Below, in pieces: positions 56,717-64,000 of a DNA stretch of 64,000 bases; within the stretch, counting starts at the first letter, position 1; every line of letters begins with the position of its first letter. A program made the translations under genes and the position numbers. The DNA comes from PFJX01 sp964466195 (GTDB lineage: Bacteria; Pseudomonadota; Gammaproteobacteria; Burkholderiales; Thiobacillaceae). The stretch is from NCBI GenBank assembly GCA_964466195.1, contig CAYXMQ010000012.1:41155-105154 (forward strand), read 5' to 3'. The notes beneath the pieces are model-generated. The model searched no databases. It was given only the letters and a program-made list of their open reading frames with translations, and was not told where the DNA came from.

Positions 56717-57990
56717 CGTTGCGCTCCGGGTGCGGCCTCGACGCTGCGCGCCGCCACGTCCATCGCGCGCAGGCCCTCTTCGACGCCGGCGGCATGGGTC
56801 AAGCGAGCGACGTTGCCCTTGGTGAAGAAGCCCTGGAAGTCGCCGAAGCGCTGCACATATTCGATGATCAGACTGGAGTATTCCGAGGCGCTGGAGAAGA
56901 TCTGCTTCAACCCTTCCGCCTCGCTGCCGATCACGTCGAGCAGAAAATTCTGGCCGCTGTCGCGCAGCGCCTGCACGACATAGTCGATGTTGGCCTGGCT
57001 GTTGCCGGGCGCGCCGGTATGGCCATCATGCACGGCCACCGCGATATGGTGCAGGCGCGGGCCGTAGTTGCGCACGAAAGCTTCGGTCGGCGAGGGCAAT
57101 TGCAGCAGGTGGTTGACGAAATAGGGGTGGTTGGCGGCGGTGAACACCTTGGCCGGGCTTTCCAGTTCGTTGGCGTGGTGCACGCTCTTGGTGACGTTGG
57201 TCGAGGAATTCTGCTCGGCGATGTCGTACGAGCCCCAGTAGTAATAGCTGGTCAGGGTCAGATATTCGAGAATCGCGGCTTCGCGATTCTGGCTGTAGAC
57301 CCGGGTGGCGAGGTGGTCGATGGGCAGCAGCAGCGTGTCCAGGCCGAGTTTGGCCTGTGTCGCTTTGGCGGCTTCATAGGCGGCCTGCACGTCCGGCCGG
57401 ACGCTGGTCATGCCCAGCGCATAGACGCGGATGTTGTGTTCCGGCCGTTCCCAGTAACCGACGATGTTGTGGGTGTAGGGGCTGGGTTTGACCACGGCCA
57501 TGTTGCCGGGCAGTTCCAGTTTGCGGATCTGGTCCTGGTTGAAGAAGCGGATGTCGCGCGATTTTTGCAGTTCGACCACGTCATGCAGGCTGGTGACGCG
57601 GAAGATCTCGCCCATGTAGCGCGAGTTCGGCTTCTGCGCGCCGATCGGGTAGACCTCGTTCAGGCTGCGGAAGATGCCGCGCGTGTTGGGGTCTTTCACT
57701 TCCCGCACCAGCACGTCCGGCGCGCTCATGTCGATGCGCAGGATGTGGGTGTAGTGGGTCTCCGATTCCAGCGTGACCAGATAGTGGTACGGGGTCATCA
57801 GGCACAGCTCGCCGACGTAGGCGATGGAGTGGCCAGGCTCGACGGTAATCATCAGCGCGTCGATCTGCCGGATCAGGCTGCTGAGGCCGCTGCGGTCGCG
57901 TTCCTCGAGCAGTTGTACGAGGAATTCCTCGAAGAAATCGGAGTTCAGCTTGTCGCCGTAGCGCGGGAAGTCGAGGGAGGCGGGGATCAT
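56713..57990 (-). CDS. HPPD-like vicinal-oxygen-chelate metal enzyme in the ATP-grasp/alpha-E operon
   Basis: I choose ATG 57990 (MIPASLDFPRYGDKLNSDFFEEFL), giving 425 residues; the longer frame is antisense noise. The C-terminal half resembles 4-hydroxyphenylpyruvate dioxygenase: IDHLATRV (His about 226), LHHIAVAV (His about 315) and LIIEYVQRF (Glu about 377) match the two-His-one-Glu iron triad (IDH, QHIA, EIIQR in HPPD), and GFFTKGN parallels FGEGNF. The N-terminal half is unlike HPPD. The spacing between the second His and Glu is about 62 residues, shorter than in HPPD, so the substrate must differ. No tyrosine-catabolism genes are near. It may oxidise a peptide or keto-acid tied to this pathway. 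Confidence 0.75.
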   Translation of the reverse strand: MIPASLDFPRYGDKLNSDFFEEFLVQLLEERDRSGLSSLIRQIDALMITVEPGHSIAYVGELCLMTPYHYLVTLESETHYTHILRIDMSAPDVLVREVKDPNTRGIFRSLNEVYPIGAQKPNSRYMGEIFRVTSLHDVVELQKSRDIRFFNQDQIRKLELPGNMAVVKPSPYTHNIVGYWERPEHNIRVYALGMTSVRPDVQAAYEAAKATQAKLGLDTLLLPIDHLATRVYSQNREAAILEYLTLTSYYYWGSYDIAEQNSSTNVTKSVHHANELESPAKVFTAANHPYFVNHLLQLPSPTEAFVRNYGPRLHHIAVAVHDGHTGAPGNSQANIDYVVQALRDSGQNFLLDVIGSEAEGLKQIFSSASEYSSLIIEYVQRFGDFQGFFTKGNVARLTHAAGVEEGLRAMDVAARSVEAAPGAQR

Positions 57991-58028
57991 TTTCCGGGGG
58001 CAAGGTGGTTGTGGTCGGGGCGCCGTCG

Positions 58029-58994
58029 TCACTGGCTCATGCAGCGTTCCTGCATCGGGGTGTGTTGATGCAGATGGAAATACTTGCGCGCGATGGCGTC
58101 GTGCAGATTGCCCAGGTCGGCCTGAATCTGGTCGAGGTGCTCGTGCAGCGCGGCGGGCGAGACGTCGTCGAAATGCATGCCTTCCAGTCGACGCCAGGCG
58201 GCGCGGGCGGCCTGCAACGGAGCCTGATAGTCGAACAGCACCGACAAGGCGTCCTCGATTTCGCCCAGACAATGCGTGACGGTGCGCGGGAAGTGCGGGT
58301 CGGTGAGCAGGAATTTCGCGACGCGAGGGCCTTCGACATGGACGCCGACGTGCTCGCGATACATCTGATAGGCCGACAAGGCGTTGAGCGTGCTCATCCA
58401 GAGACGTTCGCGCGCCATGTCGGACGTCGCGTCGGTAGGCAGGTTGACCGCCGAGTTGACATCGATGATGCGGGTGGTCATGTCGGCGCGTTCCAGGTTG
58501 CGCCCGAGTTGCAGGAATTGATACGCCACGTCATGGCTCATCGAACCGACCAGCAGGCCGATCACCGACTGGCGGCGTTCGATGATGCCGTTCAATACTT
58601 CATAGCGCTGGCTGCGGCCGTGTGTGGCGCGCGCCGACTTGTCGCGGGTGTAGAGGTAAAGGTCGTTGATGCGCTCCCAGATTTCCATCGGCAGCACTTC
58701 GCGAAATGTGCGGGTATTTTCCCGTGCGCTGTGGATGCTGGCCAGGATGGAGCCCGGGTTGCGCTCGTCCAGGATCAGAAACCGCATGATGTCGGTCTCG
58801 TTGGCGGTGACGTAGTGCTTGCCGTACAGCGCGTCCAGACCGGCCACCTTGAGCAGCGTATCCCAACCAAACGACGCGCCGCGCGGCAGATCAAGCAAGA
58901 CCTGCGTAGTGCTGTTGATGAAGCGGGCGGTGTTCTCGGCGCGTTCGAGGTAACGCGCCATCCAGTACAGACTTTCAGCGACTCGAGAAAGCAT
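58029..58994 (-). CDS. Alpha-E domain protein
   Basis: The 321-residue helical protein starts MLSRVAESLYWMARYLERAENTARF, the alpha-E (DUF403) signature, and has ERRQSVIGLLVGSMSHDVAYQFLQLGRNLERADM. Alpha-E proteins always accompany CP-ATP-grasp enzymes; their role is unknown, perhaps a scaffold or substrate carrier. It lies 46 bases after the ATP-grasp gene and 38 before the dioxygenase-like gene. Confidence 0.95.
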   Translation of the reverse strand: MLSRVAESLYWMARYLERAENTARFINSTTQVLLDLPRGASFGWDTLLKVAGLDALYGKHYVTANETDIMRFLILDERNPGSILASIHSARENTRTFREVLPMEIWERINDLYLYTRDKSARATHGRSQRYEVLNGIIERRQSVIGLLVGSMSHDVAYQFLQLGRNLERADMTTRIIDVNSAVNLPTDATSDMARERLWMSTLNALSAYQMYREHVGVHVEGPRVAKFLLTDPHFPRTVTHCLGEIEDALSVLFDYQAPLQAARAAWRRLEGMHFDDVSPAALHEHLDQIQADLGNLHDAIARKYFHLHQHTPMQERCMSQ

Positions 58995-59040
58995 GGCTCA
59001 ACTCCGTATGGCAAGAATGCGTCCGGCGCACCCTGCGGTT

Positions 59041-60504
59041 TCATTCCTCAACATCGACGATCCAGGTGTCTTTGGCGCCGCCGCCTTGCGATGAATTCAC
59101 CACCAGCGAACCGGCTTTCATCGCCACCCGCGTCAACCCGCCGGTGGTGCAATAGAGCTTGTCGGACTGCAGGATGAACGGCCGCAGATCGAGGTGGCGC
59201 GGTTCCAGGCGGTCGCCGATCAGGGTCGGCGCGGTAGACAGCGCCAGCGTCGGTTGCGCCATGTAGTTGCGCGGGTTGGCGCGGATCAGGTCGGCGAACT
59301 GCGCGCGTTCCTCCGGCGTGGCGCGCGGGCCGATCATCATGCCGTAGCCGCCGGATTCGTTGGCCGGCTTCACCACCAGTTGGTCGAGGTTGGCCAGCAC
59401 GTAGTCCTTTTCATCCTCGTACATGCACAGGTAGCTGGGCACGTTGGGAATGATCGGGTCCTGATCGAGGTAGTACTTGATCACCTTCGGGATGAAGGCA
59501 TAGACCACCTTGTCGTCCGCCACGCCGGCGCCCGGCGCATTGGCGATGCCGACATTGCCGGCGCGCCAGGCGCGCATCAGGCCTTTGACGCCGAGCGCGG
59601 AATCGGGCCGGAACGCCTCCGGGTCGATGAAGTCGTCGTCGATGCGGCGATAGATCACGTCGACCCGGCGCAGGCCGGAGATGGTTTTCATGTAGACGCA
59701 GTCGTCCTGCTGCACCACCAGATCACTGCCTTCGACCAGATACGCGCCCATTTTTTGCGCCAGATAGCTGTGCTCGAAATAGGCCGAGTTGAAGATGCCC
59801 GGCGTCAGCACGACCACGACCGGCCGCGTCGAGAGGCTCGAACCGTGCGTGCGCGGCGACAACGCAGCCAGGGTGTCGTAGAGCCGGGCCGGATAGTCGT
59901 CCACCGGCAGGATGGCGGAAGCCTGGAACAACTCGGGGAACAGGCTTTTCATCAGCTGGCGGTTTTCCAGCATGTAGGAAACGCCGGACGGCACGCGCAA
60001 ATTGTCTTCCAGCACATAGACGGTGCCGTCGCCATCGCGCACCAGATCAGTGCCGCAGACATGCGCCCAGACGCCAAAACGGGGCGTCATGCCTTGGCAT
60101 TGCGCACGGAAATTTTTCGAACCGGCGAGGACTTCCAACGGAAAAACCCCATCCTTGACGATGCGCTGCGCGTTGTACAGATCGTTGATGAACAGGTTCA
60201 GCGCGGTCAGGCGCTGTTTCAGCCCTTCTTCGATGCGCGTCCATTCCTTCTTCGCCATCACGCGCGGGATGATGTCGAACGGCCAGGCCCGGTCGATGTT
60301 GCCCGCCTCGCTGTAGACCGTGAAGGTAATGCCCATGGTCATGATGGCGGCATTTACCGCCTGCCGGCGCTGTTCCAGGTCGACCGAATCGAGCGCGTCG
60401 AGGTGTTCGAACAGCGCGCGTGCTGCGGCGCGCGGTTGGTTGTTCGCGCTAATCAGTTCATCGAAGAACGCACCCGCGGCGTAATCCTTGGTCAGGGTGT
60501 TCAT
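59041..60504 (-). CDS. Circularly permuted ATP-grasp ligase
   Basis: The 487-residue protein (start at ATG 60504, GGAG upstream) has DNLRVPSGVSYMLENR, VDVIYRRIDDDFIDPEAF, and the ATP-binding QLVVKPANESGGYGMMIGP. It is the usual stand-alone CP-ATP-grasp of this system and heads the four-gene operon. Divergent from the Anbu gene across about 200 bases, so a shared promoter region is likely. Confidence 0.95.
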   Translation of the reverse strand: MNTLTKDYAAGAFFDELISANNQPRAAARALFEHLDALDSVDLEQRRQAVNAAIMTMGITFTVYSEAGNIDRAWPFDIIPRVMAKKEWTRIEEGLKQRLTALNLFINDLYNAQRIVKDGVFPLEVLAGSKNFRAQCQGMTPRFGVWAHVCGTDLVRDGDGTVYVLEDNLRVPSGVSYMLENRQLMKSLFPELFQASAILPVDDYPARLYDTLAALSPRTHGSSLSTRPVVVVLTPGIFNSAYFEHSYLAQKMGAYLVEGSDLVVQQDDCVYMKTISGLRRVDVIYRRIDDDFIDPEAFRPDSALGVKGLMRAWRAGNVGIANAPGAGVADDKVVYAFIPKVIKYYLDQDPIIPNVPSYLCMYEDEKDYVLANLDQLVVKPANESGGYGMMIGPRATPEERAQFADLIRANPRNYMAQPTLALSTAPTLIGDRLEPRHLDLRPFILQSDKLYCTTGGLTRVAMKAGSLVVNSSQGGGAKDTWIVDVEE

Positions 60505-60703
60505 GGCATCGGCTCCTCTAGCTGGCTTGATCATTGCAAGGAGCGTGCCAGCCGCGGGGGTCCACTGTTTTCCGGCTGCCTGCTATGCTCTGTTGAGTCG
60601 TTCGCCGGGCCGCCCCGACCACGGCTTGCCCCGCGGGGGGCGGCTCGGGCGATGCATTCCAAACCCGGGGTACAGCTGACCGATTTTTGATGAGGATTCG
60701 CTC

Positions 60704-61444
60704 GTGACGTATTGCGTAGCCATGTTGATGGACGCCGGCATCGTATTTCTTTCCGATACGCGCACGAATGCGGGCGTTGATCAGATCAACATCTTTCGCA
60801 AAATGACCGTGTTCGAGCAAACCGGCGAGCGTGTCGTCGTGTTGCTTTCGGCCGGCAATCTAGCGATCACCCAGGCGGTGGTGAGCCTGCTGTTCGAACG
60901 TCAGGACAAGGAGGGCGAAAGCCTGCTGACCGCCCCGAACCTGTTCGAGGCCGCCCGCCACGTCGGCGATTGCCTGCGCGAAGTGCATGCGCGCGACGCC
61001 GCCGCGTTATCCAGCTTCAACATCGATTTCAACGCCGCCTTCCTGCTCGGCGGCCAGATCAAGGGCGAGGCGCCGCGTCTGTTCAGCCTCTACGCCGCCG
61101 GCAATTTCGTGGAAGCCTCGGCCGATACGCCGTATTTCCAGATCGGCGAATCGAAGTATGGCAAGCCGATTCTGGACCGCATCTTCCATTGGCAAAGCGG
61201 TCTGGAAGACGCCGCCAAGTGCGCGTTGATCTCGATGGATTCGACGCTCAAATCGAATCTGTCCGTCGGCATGCCGCTCGACATGCTGTGCTACACGAAA
61301 GACAGCCTGAAAGTGGAGCGCCGCGCCCGCATCGGCGTCGACGATCCCTATTTCAAATCGTTGACCGAAGCCTGGGGCGAACGCATCAAACAGGCCTTCG
61401 GTGCGCTGCCGCAGCTGGATTTGGAACAATGCGATGCAAAATGA
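60704..61444 (+). CDS. Anbu-family proteasome-like peptidase
   Basis: The 246-residue protein starts MTYCVAMLMDAGIVFLSDTRTNAGVD, the Anbu signature with catalytic Thr2 after Met removal. The GTG start at 60704 has GAGGA seven bases upstream. It has the Ntn-hydrolase fold (GNLAITQ, FLLGGQI, GESKYGKPIL). Anbu assembles into open rings, and its gene is linked with transglutaminase, CP-ATP-grasp and alpha-E genes in many bacteria. Here it faces that operon, with an aminopeptidase gene convergent on its other side. Confidence 0.94.
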   Translation: MTYCVAMLMDAGIVFLSDTRTNAGVDQINIFRKMTVFEQTGERVVVLLSAGNLAITQAVVSLLFERQDKEGESLLTAPNLFEAARHVGDCLREVHARDAAALSSFNIDFNAAFLLGGQIKGEAPRLFSLYAAGNFVEASADTPYFQIGESKYGKPILDRIFHWQSGLEDAAKCALISMDSTLKSNLSVGMPLDMLCYTKDSLKVERRARIGVDDPYFKSLTEAWGERIKQAFGALPQLDLEQCDAK

Positions 61445-61459
61445 GCGCCCGGCAGACGC

Positions 61460-62935
61460 TTACGCTTCGAGCAGGGCCAAGCCCAGCCCCACTCCGAAGC
61501 CATTGATGTCCGACCCCGCCGCGCCCAGGCCGCCCTTGCAGCGGCTGGCGGAAAGGTCGACATGCAACCAGGGCGTGTCGGCGACGAAACGCTGCAAGAA
61601 CCGCGCCGCCAGAATATGGTCGGCCTCGCCGTCGAGCGTGCACTGCTTGACATCGGCGACAGTCGAATCGAGCGCTTCGTCGTAATCATCCGGCATCGGA
61701 AACGCCACCACCCGCTCGCCGGTCAGGTTGCCGGCCGCCACCGCGCGCGCGGCGAGGTCGTCGCGGTTGCTGATCACCCCGCTCATGCGCTCGCCCAGCG
61801 CCACCGCCATGCTGCCGGTCAGCGTCGCGAAGTCGATGATCAGCGCCGGCTTTTCCTGCGCCGCCAAGGTCAAGGCATCGGCCAGCACCATGCGGCCTTC
61901 GGCGTCGGTATGCACGATCTCGATGCTCGTGCCGTTCATCGCGGTGACCACTTCATTCTGGGTGTAGGCCTCGGGCGAGAGATGGTTTTCGGCGATGGCC
62001 AGCCAGACTTCCAGATTCACCGCCAACTTCAGGCGCGTTGCGGCGGTCAGAATGCCCAACGCCACCGCCGAGCCGTTCATGTCGTCGTGCATGTTGTTCA
62101 TGTAGCGCGCCGGCTTCAGGTTATGGCCGCCGGTATCGAAGCAGATGCCCTTGCCGACCAACGCGATGCGCTGCGTCTTCCGCCCCTTCGCTGCCCCCAT
62201 GTAAGTCAGCCGAACGATGGCGGCATCGTCATGTTCGCTGCCGCGCGCCACGGCCAGAAACGCACCGGCCTTCAGCTTCTTCAGCCGCTTGCTGTCGTAC
62301 TCCTCGATTTGCCAGGCGGCCTCCTTGGCCAGCGCACGAATCCGTTCGCGATAGCTGCCCGGCCTCAGCATGTTGGGCGGCAGTACGGTCAACTGCCGGC
62401 ACAAGGTATTGCCCTCGGCCAAGGCCCGCTCTCGCTCCAGCGACAGGTCGGCGATGCCATGCAGCGCAATGCGCTTGAGCGCAACCGGTGGCTTGCCCCC
62501 CTTCCAGCTCGGCAAAGACGCGCCATTGATCCAACCGACATAGGCCGCGGCGGCGGCGGCGCGGGCGCGGAATGCCGCATCGCCGTAGACGGCGATGTCG
62601 ATTGCGGCCGGCTGTTCGTCCAGCAACGGCTTCAGCGCCTGACGTATACGGCTATGCCATTCGAACGCCGACTTGTCGGCATCCAGCCGCAGCCAGACCG
62701 ACTGGCATCCGCCCGGCAATTCCAGCGTCAATGCCTGTTTGGCCAATTCGTCGGCCTTTTTCCCGCGCCGCTGCAAAGCCGCCTCGACGGCGGCATGCTC
62801 CGGCGCCTCCAGCCAGTCGCCGCCGCTCGGCAGCAGCAACAGCAGATGCCGAATTTTAGGCGTCCGCGCACGGAGCACGGCTTTGTGCTGAACCAAGCTG
62901 GCCAATTCGGGGAAACTCACAACATGCTGCTTCAT
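61460..62935 (-). CDS. Leucyl aminopeptidase family (M17) protein
   Basis: The 491-residue protein has the M17 catalytic stretch GKGICFDTGGHNLKP (Lys and metal Asp) and HTDAEGRMVLADAL (metal Asp/Glu plus Arg). The stretch MHDDMNGSAVAL keeps the metal Asp but departs slightly from the usual DMxGAA. It ends 15 bases from Anbu, convergent. It would finish peptides to amino acids after Anbu; a functional link is inference from position. Confidence 0.93.
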   Translation of the reverse strand: MKQHVVSFPELASLVQHKAVLRARTPKIRHLLLLLPSGGDWLEAPEHAAVEAALQRRGKKADELAKQALTLELPGGCQSVWLRLDADKSAFEWHSRIRQALKPLLDEQPAAIDIAVYGDAAFRARAAAAAAYVGWINGASLPSWKGGKPPVALKRIALHGIADLSLERERALAEGNTLCRQLTVLPPNMLRPGSYRERIRALAKEAAWQIEEYDSKRLKKLKAGAFLAVARGSEHDDAAIVRLTYMGAAKGRKTQRIALVGKGICFDTGGHNLKPARYMNNMHDDMNGSAVALGILTAATRLKLAVNLEVWLAIAENHLSPEAYTQNEVVTAMNGTSIEIVHTDAEGRMVLADALTLAAQEKPALIIDFATLTGSMAVALGERMSGVISNRDDLAARAVAAGNLTGERVVAFPMPDDYDEALDSTVADVKQCTLDGEADHILAARFLQRFVADTPWLHVDLSASRCKGGLGAAGSDINGFGVGLGLALLEA

Positions 62936-63187
62936 TAGCCTTCCTTTGTATTAATAAAACCAATACTAACTATTGGAAATTGACCCGACGTAGGCCTGCC
63001 TCGATAATCCGCCGGTTTGAATAATCAGCGGATTCGAAAATGCTTAAGCGTTGGCCTTGAGTGCTGGCGAATCCGGCCTACCCTTTGCGGGTGCAATTGT
63101 CCCTGAAAACACGTATAGATAGCCTGTTCGCAACGCCGGCCACAAGCCGGTCGACCCGTTTCCAGGCCTACTTCGGAGCATCCTTCC
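62936..63187. other. Divergent aminopeptidase/aceE promoter region
   Basis: No gene is visible in these 252 bases. The AT-rich part at 62945-62985 probably holds the promoters. A phrase CCGGCCTACCCTTTGCGGGTGC near 63075-63096 resembles CCGGCATACCCCTTGCGGGTGC near 28364-28385, suggesting another small dispersed repeat. Confidence 0.4.
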
Positions 63188-64000
63188 ATGCCGAATCCCA
63201 TCCCTGACCTCGACCCTCAGGAAACCCGCGAATGGCTTGACGCCCTCGCTGCTGTCATCGAAGAAGAAGGCGTCGAACGCGCCCATTTCCTGCTCGAAAA
63301 GCTGATCGACAAGGCGCGCCGCTCCGGCGCCTACCTGCCCTACAACGCGACCACCGCCTATGTGAACACCATCCCGGTGCACCTGCAGGAAAAACATCCC
63401 GGCGACGTCGCCATGGAAGGCCGCATCAAGGCGCTGATTCGCTGGAACGCCGTCGCCTGCGTCATGCGCGCGAACGAAAAGGCGCCCGGCGTCGGCGGTC
63501 ATATCGCCAGCTTCCAGTCGTCCGCCACATTGTATGACGTCGGTTTCAACCATTTCTTCCGCGCCCAGACCCCCGAGCGCGGCGGCGACCTGGTCTATTT
63601 CCAGGGCCACGCCTCGCCCGGCATCTACGCCCGCGCATTCATCGAAGGCCGCATCAGCGAAGAGCAATTCGGCAATTTCCGCCAGGAAACCTCTGGCTGT
63701 GGCATTCCGTCCTACCCGCATCCGTGGCTGATGCCCGACTTCTGGCAGTTCCCGACCGTATCGATGGGCCTCGGCCCGATCACCGCGATCTACCAGGCGC
63801 GCTTCCTCAAATACCTGCACGACCGCGGCATCGCCGACACCTCCGAGCGCCATGTCTGGGCCTTCCTCGGCGACGGCGAAACCGATGAGCCGGAAACCCT
63901 GGGCGCCATCACGCTGGCCTCGCGCGAGAAACTCGACAACCTGATCTTCGTCGTCAACTGCAACCTGCAGCGCCTGGACGGCCCGGTGCGCGGCAACGGC
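63188..64000 (+). CDS. aceE: Pyruvate dehydrogenase E1 component, 5' part (runs off the window)
   Basis: AceE decarboxylates pyruvate with thiamine diphosphate in the pyruvate dehydrogenase complex. The visible 271 codons begin MPNPIPDLDPQETREWLDALAA and include HIASFQSSATLYDVGFNHFF, GHASPGIYARAF and the ThDP-binding GDGETDEPETL...NLIFVVNCN. No stop is reached by 64000. Full length should be about 890 residues. The homodimeric type fits beta/gammaproteobacteria. Confidence 0.97.
   Translation, partial: MPNPIPDLDPQETREWLDALAAVIEEEGVERAHFLLEKLIDKARRSGAYLPYNATTAYVNTIPVHLQEKHPGDVAMEGRIKALIRWNAVACVMRANEKAPGVGGHIASFQSSATLYDVGFNHFFRAQTPERGGDLVYFQGHASPGIYARAFIEGRISEEQFGNFRQETSGCGIPSYPHPWLMPDFWQFPTVSMGLGPITAIYQARFLKYLHDRGIADTSERHVWAFLGDGETDEPETLGAITLASREKLDNLIFVVNCNLQRLDGPVRGNG

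Noticed and set aside
57991..58272. N-terminal extension of the HPPD-like protein to 519 residues
   Set aside because: The extra residues are Arg/Pro-rich and antisense-like, and overlap the alpha-E gene; the conserved start is MIPASLDFPRYG at 57990.

Overview
The window is GC-rich and densely coded. Its housekeeping backbone is typical of a betaproteobacterium: leuC-ecn-leuD-leuB-asd-usg, fimV-truA-trpF-trpB-trpA-accD-folC-dedD-cvpA-purF-metZ, and rne divergent from rluC. The genus cannot be fixed from the sequence alone.

Region 1 (1-8.2 kb) looks like a genomic island lying against the 3' end of a tRNA-Asn gene. It holds two decayed ORFs, a Type III restriction-modification pair whose methyltransferase reads as frameshifted, a three-gene MqsR/MqsA/SecB-like toxin-antitoxin-chaperone operon, and about 600 bases of hairpin-rich non-coding sequence that may be a structured RNA. 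Region 2 (8.2-45.1 kb) is the backbone: an aspartate-type aminotransferase, uvrB, a low-molecular-weight phosphatase, rne, rluC, then a long minus-strand run for methionine, purine, folate, fatty-acid, tryptophan, tRNA-modification, pilus-related, lysine/threonine and leucine functions, followed by citramalate synthase, an MFS carrier and chorismate synthase. Two accessory insertions stand out. An Mrr-type nuclease with a HicA/HicB pair sits exactly between trpB and trpA. A TIR-NTPase-repeat protein is enclosed by REP-type palindromes next to their RAYT transposase.

Region 3 (45.5-61.4 kb) is the most interesting part. It is a large peptide-modification and degradation locus with three transglutaminase-fold proteins (one fused to DUF2126), two circularly permuted ATP-grasp enzymes, two alpha-E domains (one fused, one separate), a class I glutamine amidotransferase, a GGDEF/EAL protein, an HPPD-like metal dioxygenase homologue, and the proteasome-related peptidase Anbu. 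An M17 aminopeptidase lies next to Anbu. The ATP-grasp/alpha-E/transglutaminase/Anbu association is known from comparative genomics, but its substrate is not; a facial-triad dioxygenase-like protein embedded in the same operon is unusual. The window ends inside aceE.

Small palindromic repeats recur, and in two places (rluC and the DUF2126 gene) they appear to have been inserted in frame into coding sequence.
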